Source: an uncultured Oscillospiraceae bacterium (GTDB lineage: Bacteria > Bacillota > Clostridia > Oscillospirales > Oscillospiraceae). Taken from it: 64,000 bases of DNA. The number at the start of each line of letters is the position of its first letter. Positions within the stretch are counted from its first letter, which is position 1. A program made the position numbers and the translations under genes. Shown here piece after piece: positions 31,499-39,055 of the stretch. The DNA lies in contig CANQHN010000015.1 in assembly GCA_947623745.1 (NCBI GenBank), positions 1 to 64,000 of the forward strand, written 5' to 3'. The notes beneath the pieces are model-generated. The model was not told the origin of the DNA. It ran no database searches and saw only the letters and a list, made by a program, of their open reading frames with translations.

Positions 31499-32389
31499 AT
31501 GCTCCCCTGGCTGCTCTGTCTGGCGCTGCTGGCCGCGGTGATCGCCCTGTGGGTGAAAACGCGGCTGCTCCGGCGTGCCTTCAACGAGATCGCGGAGGGC
31601 CTGGCGGAGCGGCTGGAGGAGGACACCAACACCCTGCTGACCCTCTCCACCCGGGACCCCCACGCCCGGGCCCTGGCCTCCGACCTGAACCGGCAGCTGC
31701 GGCAGCTCCGGGCGGAGCGGCGGCGGTTCCAGAGCGGCGACCGGGAGCTGAAGGAGGCGGTCACCAACATCTCCCACGACCTGCGCACCCCCCTCACCGC
31801 CATCCAGGGCTACCTGGACCTGCTGGAGCGGGAGAACCTGTCCCCGGCGGCCCGGCGGTATCTGGACCTGATCGGCGAGCGGGCGGAGGCCATGACCCGC
31901 CTCACCGAGGAGCTGTTCCGCTACTCGGTGATCCAGTCGGCGCAGGGGCTCACCCTAGAGCCGGTGGACCTGCGGGCTGCGGTGGAGGAGGCCGCCGCGT
32001 CCTTCTACGCCGCCCTGACCGGCCGGGGCATCCGGCCGGCCATCTCCCTGCCGGAGACGCCGGTGGTGCGAAATCTGAACCGGGCGGCCCTGGCGCGGGT
32101 GCTGGGGAACATCCTCTCCAACGCTCTGAAATACAGCGCCGGGGATCTGGAGATCGTGCTGACGGAGAGCGGCGAGGTGCGCTTCACCAACTCCGCCCCC
32201 GGCCTGGACGAGGTGGCGGTGGGGCGGCTGTTCGACCGGTTCTTCACCGTGGAGGCCGCCCGCGGCTCCACCGGGCTGGGTTTGTCCATCGCCAGGGCGC
32301 TGGTGGAGCAGATGGGCGGGACCACCGGCGCGGAGTACGGCGGCGGGCGGCTCACCGTCTGGGCGCGGTTCGGGGCGGCCCCCCTTTGA
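31499..32389 (+). CDS. sensor histidine kinase with a single membrane segment
   Basis: Histidine kinase of 296 residues with one N-terminal helix (about 2-20) and no extracytoplasmic domain. HisKA has His93 in SHDLRTPLTAI; the HATPase has SNALKYS and STGLGLSIARAL, but the G1 box is reduced (NSAPGLD). Small kinases like this are linked to antibiotic-resistance ABC transporters and probably sense through the transporter. GTG 31490 is an alternative start; ATG 31499 has a better spaced AGG. Confidence 0.88.
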   Translation: MLPWLLCLALLAAVIALWVKTRLLRRAFNEIAEGLAERLEEDTNTLLTLSTRDPHARALASDLNRQLRQLRAERRRFQSGDRELKEAVTNISHDLRTPLTAIQGYLDLLERENLSPAARRYLDLIGERAEAMTRLTEELFRYSVIQSAQGLTLEPVDLRAAVEEAAASFYAALTGRGIRPAISLPETPVVRNLNRAALARVLGNILSNALKYSAGDLEIVLTESGEVRFTNSAPGLDEVAVGRLFDRFFTVEAARGSTGLGLSIARALVEQMGGTTGAEYGGGRLTVWARFGAAPL

Positions 32390-32413
32390 CGACACGGAGA
32401 GAGTGCCTTAAAA

Positions 32414-32460
32414 AATAACAGTCAGCGCGGTTGGAAAAGCTAACCGCGCTGACTGTTATT
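32414..32460. terminator. bidirectional terminator
   Basis: A stem of nearly 20 bp (AATAACAGTCAGCGCGGTT with its complement). On the minus strand a T-run follows, so it ends the trp genes well; it also closes the plus-strand TCS/ABC locus. Confidence 0.85.
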
Positions 32461-32496
32461 CGCTGTATTATGGGATGTACTGCCCGCCGTGGGTGC

Positions 32497-33873
32497 TCAG
32501 GCATGGGGGTTCCTCGTGTTTTCCACGAGCTTTCGCAGAAGCTCCTCCGACTTTTTTCCGGGGGACAGTTCCACCCCGGTCATGACGTCGATATAGGCCG
32601 GTCCGAAGCGCCGGATGATCTCCCCGGCGTTGCGGTAGGTGATCCCCCCGCCCAGGAGCACAGGCTTTTTTGCGCTTTTGATCGCTCCGGCGATATCCCC
32701 GCCCGCTCCGGAGTCGATGCTGCCGCCCCCGGCGCCGGCGTTGTCCGCGTCCCGGCTGTCAAAGAGCGCGGCGTACAGATCAGAGTCGTCGATGAGCCGC
32801 ACGATCTCAACCGGGTCCGCGGTGCCGAACATCCTCTCCCGCGCCTGCGCGCCGGTGGGGATGCTGCGTATCGCGCGTATGCCCATTTTTTTGAGCTCGG
32901 ACGCGATCTCCGCCGACTGGCGCAGCGTCTCCCGGTGGTGGATCTGGATATAGTCCGGGTGGAGGGCGCGGGCCACGGAGAGGACCTTTTCCATCCCGCC
33001 CCCGGCGACGACCGCCGTCTCACCGCCGCCCCGCCGCGCCGCTTCGATGAGGGGGCGCGCCCGCTCAAGCGTCAGGTTCCAGGGCACGTCCTCCGGGTAT
33101 TCGACGACGAAGCCCAGGATATCGACTGCGTATTTTTCAAAGAGGGCGATGCCCTCACTGTCGGTGAGCCCGCAGACCTTGAGCCCGGTCTTTGCCGTGA
33201 GCGCGCGGTACATCTCGGCGGGGTCGGGCGCCTGGAGGATCGCCGTCCCGACAAGGGCGCCCCCGGCGCCCGCCGACACCGCCAGGCGCACCTCGTCCCC
33301 GTTGCGTATCGAGCTCTCGCTGATGACCAAGCTCCCTTTGGGCGCCCCGGCGATGAGCCCCGCCGTGCGGGAGACGTCTCCGTCGTCCCGCTCCAGGCGG
33401 AGGATGTCGCGGTTGTTGATGCCGACCAGTTCCGTGCCCAGTTCTCCCGCCCACTCCAGCTCCTGGGCGGTGTGGGTCTCCACAAAGGGCGTGAGCCCGA
33501 GCCTGAGCGCCTCCCGGTAGAGCTCGTGCAGGCGCTCGCGCCCGAGGGTGGAGTACATCAGCAGGATGGCACTGGCCCCGGCCTGCGCCGTCTGGCGCAG
33601 GTCGTCCGGGCCGGTCACGAAATCCTTGCGGAGCACAGGCACATCGACCGCGGCGCAAATCTGTTTCAGCAGCTCGACGGAGCCGTGGAACTCCCGCTCC
33701 TCCGTGACCACTGAGAGGGCGGGGGCGCCCGCCGAGACGAGGGCCCGGGCCAGCGCCACGGGGTCGCGCCCGCGCAGGAGATCGCCCTCCTTGGGGGAGA
33801 AGCACTTGATATCCGGGATCACCAGGTTCGTTTTTTCCCGATCATGGCGCAGGAGCGCCTCCAAAAAATCCAT
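32497..33873 (-). CDS. trpCF: indole-3-glycerol-phosphate synthase / phosphoribosylanthranilate isomerase fusion
   Basis: Bifunctional tryptophan enzyme of 458 residues. Residues 1 to about 250 are TrpC (IPDIKCFSPKEGDLL, VLRKDFVTGPDDL, GINNRDI), which closes the indole ring. About 252-458 are TrpF (LKVCGLTDSEGI, ending YIDVMTGVELSPGKK), which isomerises phosphoribosylanthranilate. It starts 4 bases after trpD and is read from the T-box promoter. The same fusion order is known in enterobacteria; in Firmicutes the two are often separate. Confidence 0.93.
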   Translation of the reverse strand: MDFLEALLRHDREKTNLVIPDIKCFSPKEGDLLRGRDPVALARALVSAGAPALSVVTEEREFHGSVELLKQICAAVDVPVLRKDFVTGPDDLRQTAQAGASAILLMYSTLGRERLHELYREALRLGLTPFVETHTAQELEWAGELGTELVGINNRDILRLERDDGDVSRTAGLIAGAPKGSLVISESSIRNGDEVRLAVSAGAGGALVGTAILQAPDPAEMYRALTAKTGLKVCGLTDSEGIALFEKYAVDILGFVVEYPEDVPWNLTLERARPLIEAARRGGGETAVVAGGGMEKVLSVARALHPDYIQIHHRETLRQSAEIASELKKMGIRAIRSIPTGAQARERMFGTADPVEIVRLIDDSDLYAALFDSRDADNAGAGGGSIDSGAGGDIAGAIKSAKKPVLLGGGITYRNAGEIIRRFGPAYIDVMTGVELSPGKKSEELLRKLVENTRNPHA

Positions 33874-33877
33874 AGCG

Positions 33878-34903
33878 TTACTTTACGATCTCGTTGGAGC
33901 GCGTGATGAGCTGCTGCAGCTTCTCCAGCGCCCTCCCGCTGTCGATGATCTCCGCCACCTTCTTGATGCCGTCGGCGAAATCCGCCGCCTTGCCGCCGAC
34001 CACCAGCGCCCCCGCCGCGTTGATGAGCACGGCGCTGCGCTGCGGGCCGGTGATGCTCCCGTCAAATACGCCCCGGATGGTCCCGGCGTTTTCCTCGGGC
34101 GTGCCGGTCTTGATGTCCTCAAGGGTGCAGCGCTCCAGGCCGAAGTCCTCCGGGGCGATGACGTAGGACTTGAACTCCCCGTCCTTGAGCTCGATGATCT
34201 TCGTCCTGCCGAGCAGGGATATCTCGTCCAGCCCGTCCTCGCCGTGGACGAACATAGCGCGGGTGTAGCCGATCTCCCGGGCGACGTAGGCCACCTGCTC
34301 GAGCAGCTCGGGCTTATATACACCGAGAAGGTGCCTCGGCGCGAACGCCGGGTTGATCAGCGGGCCGATGATGGTATAGAATATGGTCTTTATGCCCAGC
34401 GCAGACTCGGGCGCGAGCACCTTGCCCATCACGGGGTGGAAGAGCGGCGCGTATATGAAGGCGATGCCGATCTCCTCGATGAGCCTCGACGCCTGCTCCG
34501 GGGTGAGGTTGATGTTCACGCCCAGCGCCTCCATCACGTCGGCGCTGCCGGAGAGGCTGGAGATGGAGCGGCTGCCGTGCTTTGCGATCGGGATGCCCGC
34601 GGAGGCGGCGACGATCGCGGTGGCGGTCGAGATGTTGTAGGTACTCAGTCCGCCGCCGGTGCCGCAGGTGTCCATCATCTCCTCCGAGACCTTCGGCGCG
34701 AGGGGGATGCAGTTCCTGCGCATCGCCTTCGCGATATAGGCGATCTCATCGAGGGTCGTGCCCTTCATGACGAGCGCGACGAGGAAGCCGGATATCTGCC
34801 CCTCGGTGATTCTGTCCGCGTTTATGTCGGAGATGATCTCAAAGACCTCCTCCTCGGTCATGTTCTCCCGGTTCGTCAGCTTCTGAAGAATGTCCTTGTA
34901 CAT
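33878..34903 (-). CDS. trpD: anthranilate phosphoribosyltransferase
   Basis: Transfers phosphoribose to anthranilate in tryptophan synthesis. 341 residues, usual length. Motifs: GTGGGLSTYNISTATA for phosphate and ribose binding, KHGSRSISS, and the metal-site segment near VHGEDGLDEIS. The start is ATG 34903 after AAAGGGG; the longer frame to 35050 runs through the T-box and is not coding. It is the first gene after the tRNA-Trp T-box; trpE, trpG, trpB and trpA are not nearby. Confidence 0.95.
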   Translation of the reverse strand: MYKDILQKLTNRENMTEEEVFEIISDINADRITEGQISGFLVALVMKGTTLDEIAYIAKAMRRNCIPLAPKVSEEMMDTCGTGGGLSTYNISTATAIVAASAGIPIAKHGSRSISSLSGSADVMEALGVNINLTPEQASRLIEEIGIAFIYAPLFHPVMGKVLAPESALGIKTIFYTIIGPLINPAFAPRHLLGVYKPELLEQVAYVAREIGYTRAMFVHGEDGLDEISLLGRTKIIELKDGEFKSYVIAPEDFGLERCTLEDIKTGTPEENAGTIRGVFDGSITGPQRSAVLINAAGALVVGGKAADFADGIKKVAEIIDSGRALEKLQQLITRSNEIVK

Positions 34904-34960
34904 GGTTTCTGCCCCTTTCGTTTTTTGAGAATCCGCATAGAAGTGGGGAGGGGCCGAAAT

Positions 34961-35215
34961 AAAAAACGACCCTGCCCCAAACGCTGGGACAGGGTCGGAA
35001 AGATCCTGCGGTGCCACCCGGCTTGACGTATCACACGCCCACTCATGCATACTAACATATGCCGGCCTTTGATTACGGAGGGCCGCTCCGTCTCACATAC
35101 TCCGGGTCGCCCCGTTTCCGCTCGCCCTCAGAAGTCCATTCGGCCTTATACTTTCTGCCGCGCTCCCAGCGCCCACGGCTCTCTGAAAGAAAGGGAATAA
35201 GGCTACTCACTCTTC
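34961..35215 (-). promoter_or_regulatory. T-box leader (tRNA-Trp) with terminator
   Basis: Read on the minus strand it has, in order, stem I with AGAGAGC, a specifier loop with TGG at 35138-35136 in GAATGGAC, the T-box signature GGGTGGCACCGCAGG (35019-35005), and a terminator (GACCCTG..CAGGGTC then GTTTTTT, 34996-34961). A TGG specifier means uncharged tRNA-Trp relieves termination, matching the trp genes downstream. Confidence 0.93.
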
Positions 35216-35231
35216 CTCAACGGTTTAGCAA

Positions 35232-35260
35232 AGTGTAACACATCGTTCTGCGGTTGTCAG
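35232..35260 (-). promoter_or_regulatory. promoter of the T-box/trp transcript
   Basis: On the minus strand, CTGACA (35260-35255), 17-bp spacer, TACACT (35237-35232), just upstream of the T-box stem I. Confidence 0.55.
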
Positions 35261-35286
35261 TACCCGTTTCGGGGACGTGACGGTCC

Positions 35287-35304
35287 CCCGCCCTCATGGG
35301 CGGG
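35287..35304 (-). terminator. possible terminator of the symporter gene
   Basis: A 7-bp stem (CCCGCCC and GGGCGGG) after the minus-strand symporter stop; no T-run, so weak. Confidence 0.3.
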
Positions 35305-35329
35305 CTGGGGGCCCGCGCGCTCGCGGCCG

Positions 35330-36556
35330 TTACGCCCTCTGGGCCTTCCGGTCCTCCATTTTGGACACGATCACCGCGCACGCGGCGTCGCCGGTGATGT
35401 TGATGGTGGTCCGGCCCATATCGAAGATGCGGTCGACGCCCATGACTAGGGCGATGCCGTCCACAGGCAGGCCTACGCTCTCCAGCACCATCGCCAGCAT
35501 GACCATGCCCGCGCCCGGCACGCCGGCTGTCCCGACGGAGGCCAGGGTGGCCGTGAGGACGATGGTGAGCATCTGGCCCAGGGTCAGATTGATGCCGTAG
35601 CAGGCCGCGATGAACACAGCGCAGACGCCCTGATAGATGGCGGTGCCGTCCATGTTAATGGTGGCGCCCAGGGGGATCACGAAGGACGCCACTTCTTTGC
35701 GGGCGCCCAGCCGCTCAGCGCCCTCCAGGGTGAAGGGCATAGTGCCCACTGAGGAGGCGGAGGAGAAGGCCATCATCATCGCGGGCATCATTTCCTTGAA
35801 AAACGCGATGGGGGAGATCTTTGCCAGCGTTTTGATAGTGAGGGAGTAGACAAGCCCGGCGTGGAGCACATAGCCGATATAGGCGACCAGCAGCACGGCG
35901 GCCAGACCCTGGAGCAGCTTGGGGCCGTTCTCCGCTACCACGGGGGCCAGCATACAGGCGACGCCTATGGGGGACAGCTTGATGATGAGGTCCATGATGC
36001 GCATGGAGACCTCGTTGAAACTCTCGACGACCGAGGCGGCTACCTCGCCCTTTTCCCCGGCAAGGAGGATGCCGAAGCCGATCAGCAGGGCGATCACGAT
36101 GACCTGGAGCATGGTGGAATTCGCCAGGGGCGTGATGGGGTTGGAGGGGAAGATGCCCACCAGCGTGTCCATGATGCTCACCGGGCCGGAGGACTCGTAG
36201 CTGACCCCGGCGGTGTCCAGCAGGGGGAACATGCCTTTGGCCAGGTTGGCGAGGACCAGGGCGATGACCACGGCGAAGGCGGTGGTGCACATGTAGTAGA
36301 TGATGGTCTTGACGCCGACAGACCCGACCTTCTTGATGTCCTTCATGGAAATGACGCCGGCGGCGATGGAGAATACCACAATGGGCACCACGATGAATTT
36401 GATCAGGTTCAGGAATATGGTCCCGATGGGGGCTACATATGTTTTGCCGAACTGGATCCCGCCTTCTCCTGCCGCCATCATGAGAAGGCCGCCGACAATG
36501 CCGACCAGCAGTCCGACAAAGATCCAAAATGCCAGGGGTAGTGTTTTCTTTTTCAT
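35330..36556 (-). CDS. dicarboxylate/amino acid:cation symporter (DAACS)
   Basis: Secondary transporter of 408 residues in the cytoplasmic membrane, moving glutamate, aspartate, serine or C4-dicarboxylates with Na+ or H+. The serine-rich loop (FSSASSVGTMPFTLEGAERLG), the NMDGTA motif and the final helix segment MGVDRIFDMGRTTINITGDA identify the GltP/GltT/SstT family. The substrate cannot be fixed from sequence here. The start is ATG 36556, not the far upstream ATG at 36742, which lies beyond the promoter. Confidence 0.93.
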   Translation of the reverse strand: MKKKTLPLAFWIFVGLLVGIVGGLLMMAAGEGGIQFGKTYVAPIGTIFLNLIKFIVVPIVVFSIAAGVISMKDIKKVGSVGVKTIIYYMCTTAFAVVIALVLANLAKGMFPLLDTAGVSYESSGPVSIMDTLVGIFPSNPITPLANSTMLQVIVIALLIGFGILLAGEKGEVAASVVESFNEVSMRIMDLIIKLSPIGVACMLAPVVAENGPKLLQGLAAVLLVAYIGYVLHAGLVYSLTIKTLAKISPIAFFKEMMPAMMMAFSSASSVGTMPFTLEGAERLGARKEVASFVIPLGATINMDGTAIYQGVCAVFIAACYGINLTLGQMLTIVLTATLASVGTAGVPGAGMVMLAMVLESVGLPVDGIALVMGVDRIFDMGRTTINITGDAACAVIVSKMEDRKAQRA

Positions 36557-36616
36557 GTTTTTCCCTTTCTCCGCGTTCGCGGCCTGTTCTGAGCCTCCTG
36601 TTTTCTTAACAGTTTC

Positions 36617-36645
36617 ATTATACACGACGCAAGAGATATAGACAA
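36617..36645 (-). promoter_or_regulatory. promoter of the symporter gene
   Basis: On the minus strand, TTGTCT (36645-36640), 17-bp spacer, consensus TATAAT (36622-36617). Confidence 0.7.
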
Positions 36646-36728
36646 CAAGAGAATGAAGAAAAGGTGAAACTTTGTTTATTTTGATGAACAGCATTTTTGA
36701 CCGGTTTTCCGGCGGCATGGCGGGGCGG

Positions 36729-36769
36729 AAAACCCCCGGCACCCGCCAGAGGCGGGCACCGGGGGTTTT
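36729..36769 (-). terminator. terminator of the sirtuin-macrodomain operon
   Basis: AAAACCCCCGG/CCGGGGGTTTT outer stem with an inner GCC/GGC-rich stem, 33 bases after the sirtuin stop. It works in both directions and also separates the symporter promoter. Confidence 0.8.
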
Positions 36770-36801
36770 AGAACGGTATTCAAAAAAGGGGCGCCATCAA
36801 A

Positions 36802-37680
36802 TTATCCCTGTTTCGCCAGCTTTTCCAGCACCGCGCCGATATCCCCGTCGATGCAGATGGACCGCCCGGCAATCTCGTCCGGGCAGACCGCCTCGCCGGA
36901 GTTGACGCAGGCGTAGACCGCTTTTGGATTCCTTGCGGTCATGCGCCAGAAGGGGTACTTGATGATGGCCGGGGTGTTGTAGCCCACGCCCAGCTCCAGA
37001 AAGAGGGTGGGCCCGTTTCCCCGCGCCCGCAGGAAATCCTCGTACCGCTCCGCCGCCCGGTGCCAGCCCTCGTCCTCCACGAACCGGTCGTCGGAGCGCA
37101 GGTTCATGGTCATGGGCCTGCCGCAGCGGGGACAGACGGGCAGCAGCTCGGAGGGGACGCGCATATCCTTCTGCCGCTCCACCATCTGCCGGACGGTGTC
37201 CTCGTTGTCAAAGGTCTCCTGACAGCAGGGCTGGGAGCACTGGAACAGCCCGTAGTCGCCCTGGGTGTAGAGCAGCCGTTGTTTTTCAAAGCCCGCCTTC
37301 TGGAAGCAGTGGTCCACGTTGGTGGTGATCACAAAGTAGTCCTTGTCCCGCACCAGGGCCAGCAAGTCGTCATAGACCGGCCTCGGGGTGTCCAGATAGC
37401 GGTTGATGAAGATGTACCGACTCCAGTAGGCCCAGAACTCCTCCGGCGCGGAGAAGGGGTAGAAACCGCCGGAGTACATATCCTGAAAGCCGTATTTGGC
37501 GGCGAAGTCGGAGAAGTACCGCTCGAACCGCTCCCCGGTGTAGACGAACCCGGCGGAGGTGGACAACCCCGCCCCCGCGCCGATAACCACGGCCTCCGCC
37601 GCGTCCAGCGCCGCCCGGAGACGCCGGATGTTATCCGAGCAGCTCCCGGTAGATTTCGTGATCGGTATTTTTAAAGACAT
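36802..37680 (-). CDS. class M sirtuin (SirTM), protein ADP-ribosyltransferase
   Basis: Sir2-family enzyme of 292 residues. It has the NAD-binding GAGAGLST (34-41), TTNVDH (119-124), QGDYG (140-144, with Gln where classical sirtuins have the catalytic His) and zinc cysteines at 148, 152/153, 183 and 186. Asn121 and Gln140 correspond to the residues known to be needed in macrodomain-linked SirTM, which ADP-ribosylates lipoylated GcvH-like carrier protein in some pathogens. Its start lies inside the macrodomain gene (50-base overlap) with its own GAGG, so the two are coupled. The carrier and lipoate ligase genes are not adjacent. Confidence 0.9.
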   Translation of the reverse strand: MSLKIPITKSTGSCSDNIRRLRAALDAAEAVVIGAGAGLSTSAGFVYTGERFERYFSDFAAKYGFQDMYSGGFYPFSAPEEFWAYWSRYIFINRYLDTPRPVYDDLLALVRDKDYFVITTNVDHCFQKAGFEKQRLLYTQGDYGLFQCSQPCCQETFDNEDTVRQMVERQKDMRVPSELLPVCPRCGRPMTMNLRSDDRFVEDEGWHRAAERYEDFLRARGNGPTLFLELGVGYNTPAIIKYPFWRMTARNPKAVYACVNSGEAVCPDEIAGRSICIDGDIGAVLEKLAKQG

Positions 37681-38392
37681 TGAAAATTACCTCCGTCTCG
37701 CCCCTGTACTGCCGCACCGTGTCCACGGCGATTCTCGCCGCCAGCCGGTTGGGGAAATGGAACTCCCCGGTGGAGATGCAGCAGAACGCCACGCTCCCGA
37801 TGTCATTTTCCCGCGCCAGCGCCAGGCAGGAGCGGTAGCAGGAGGCCAGCAGCTCCCGGTTCCTGTCCGTGACCTCGCCGTAGATGATGGGGCCCACCGT
37901 GTGGAGCACAAAATCGCAGGGCAGATTGAAGGCGGGGGTGAGCTTGGCCCGCCCGGTGGGCTCCTCGTGCCCCTGCTGTTCCATGAGCTCCGCGCAGGCC
38001 AGCCGGAGCTGCACCCCTGCATAGGTGTGGATGGCGTTGTCGATGCAGCCGTGGCAGGGGACGTAGCAGCCCGTCATGCCGCTGTTGGCGGCGTTGACGA
38101 TGGCGCCGCATTTCAGGGTGGTGATGTCCCCCTGCCAGAGATAGATGCCCGGCTCCGCGGGCGTCAGGCCGGCGGCGTCCGTGACGCCTTTGCGGGCGGT
38201 CTCCTCCCGCAGATACGCGTCCTGCGCCGCCAGGAAGTCCGCCCCGACGGGGCGGGGCGGGCGGACGTTCATCAGGGCGCGGAGCAGCCGCTTTTGATCC
38301 GCCTCGCCGGCGGGGACCTCCAGATCCCGATACCGGGGATCCTCCCGTAAGAGGAAGCGGATCAAAAATATCCGCCGTTCTGCCTGGGTCAT
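37631..38392 (-). CDS. zinc-type macrodomain, protein-ADP-ribose hydrolase
   Basis: ADP-ribose hydrolase of 253 residues that should reverse the modification made by the sirtuin. The macrodomain starts after a helical N-terminal region (1-80) and has IVNAANSGMTGCYVPCHGCIDNAIH (98-122); NAAN binds ADP-ribose, and the Cys/His cluster (109, 113, 114, 116) fits the zinc-dependent macrodomain subgroup. The start at 38392 is preceded by GGTGAGAG. An operator-like inverted repeat overlaps the promoter. Confidence 0.9.
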   Translation of the reverse strand: MTQAERRIFLIRFLLREDPRYRDLEVPAGEADQKRLLRALMNVRPPRPVGADFLAAQDAYLREETARKGVTDAAGLTPAEPGIYLWQGDITTLKCGAIVNAANSGMTGCYVPCHGCIDNAIHTYAGVQLRLACAELMEQQGHEEPTGRAKLTPAFNLPCDFVLHTVGPIIYGEVTDRNRELLASCYRSCLALARENDIGSVAFCCISTGEFHFPNRLAARIAVDTVRQYRGETEVIFNVFKNTDHEIYRELLG

Positions 38393-38423
38393 TCTCTCAC
38401 CGCCGTTTCCTTCGCTTTCCTCT

Positions 38424-38455
38424 ATTTTACACTTGCGGCAGGGATTTCCGCAAGT
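38424..38455 (-). promoter_or_regulatory. promoter with operator of the macrodomain-sirtuin operon
   Basis: On the minus strand, TTGCGG (38453-38448), 18-bp spacer, TAAAAT (38429-38424). A perfect 8-bp inverted repeat ACTTGCGG-N9-CCGCAAGT (38431-38455) covers the -35 and spacer, as expected for a repressor site. Confidence 0.6.
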
Positions 38456-38601
38456 ACGCACTTTTTGGTAACCGCCCTGTCTGCGGCTTTTTCAGTGGGC
38501 CAAATCCGAAAAGAGGAACGAAGAAGGGCCCAAAGGGGCCCGGTTTCCCCTGAACGACACGAAATCGACCCTAAACGGCAAAAATTTTTTTCAAAAAACC
38601 C

Positions 38602-38635
38602 TTGACAAGTGCTGGGAGCTATGGTACATTATAGT
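38602..38635 (+). promoter_or_regulatory. promoter of the riboswitch/surface protein transcript
   Basis: Consensus TTGACA (38602-38607), then TACATT at 38625-38630 (17-bp spacer) or TATAGT at 38630-38635. The c-di-GMP aptamer begins about 20 bases downstream. The upstream stretch 38461-38600 has no gene. Confidence 0.7.
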
Positions 38636-38649
38636 CAGCCAAAAGCAAT

Positions 38650-38728
38650 ACAGTCAAAGGCAAACCTGGCGAAAGCCAGCGGCGCAAAGCTAAAGGGCCT
38701 TCCCAACCGGGGTGGCAGCCAGCTGCAA
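38650..38728 (+). promoter_or_regulatory. c-di-GMP-I riboswitch, first copy
   Basis: GEMM/c-di-GMP-I aptamer: GGCAAACC (38659-38666), stem CTGGC-GAAA-GCCAG with GNRA loop, GGCGCAAAGCT, then the second stem with GGTGGCAGCCAGC. An intrinsic terminator follows. Core bases CGCAAAGCT (38683-38691) are complementary to the 5' arm of that terminator, so aptamer and antiterminator are mutually exclusive. Confidence 0.88.
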
Positions 38729-38763
38729 GGTGGTCTCTTTTCAGACCCGTAGTTGGTAACTCT

Positions 38764-38794
38764 AAGCTTTGCGTCTAGACGCAAAGCTTTTTTC
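38764..38794 (+). terminator. riboswitch-controlled terminator
   Basis: A 26-base palindrome (AAGCTTTGCGTCT and its complement) followed by T5. It lies between the first aptamer and the rest of the leader. Confidence 0.88.
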
Positions 38795-38868
38795 GTTGCA
38801 CGAAAAAAGCTTGATCCCCACCTGAGGAAGGAGGCGAGGCAAGCGGAACACACCGGCAAAAGAAGATA

Positions 38869-38900
38869 GGGCAAAGCAACCGAAGGCAGCCGCTTTGCCC
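38869..38900 (+). repeat. hairpin between the two aptamers
   Basis: A perfect 9-bp stem (GGGCAAAGC at 38869-38877, GCTTTGCCC at 38892-38900) without a T-run. GGGCAAAG recurs at about 38910, offering an alternative pairing. Confidence 0.6.
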
Positions 38901-38935
38901 AATGCGCAAGGGCAAAGAGCTGCCGATACCACCTG

Positions 38936-39018
38936 AAAAAGGCAAACCGTCCGAAAGGGCGGGACGCAAAGACAAGGGGGCTAAAGCGCGAACGCGCCAG
39001 GCCAGCCCGTCCGCCAGG
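38936..39018 (+). promoter_or_regulatory. c-di-GMP-I riboswitch, second copy
   Basis: A second GEMM aptamer: GGCAAACC (38941-38948), stem with GAAA loop, GGGACGCAAAGAC, then a GCGCGAACGCGC stem and GGCCAGCCCGTCCGCC. No terminator separates it from the ribosome binding site (AAAAGGAG), so it may act on translation or on a longer-range structure. Confidence 0.85.
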
Positions 39019-39055
39019 ATTTCACTTCTAATACAGAGAAAAGGAGAATGAAATC

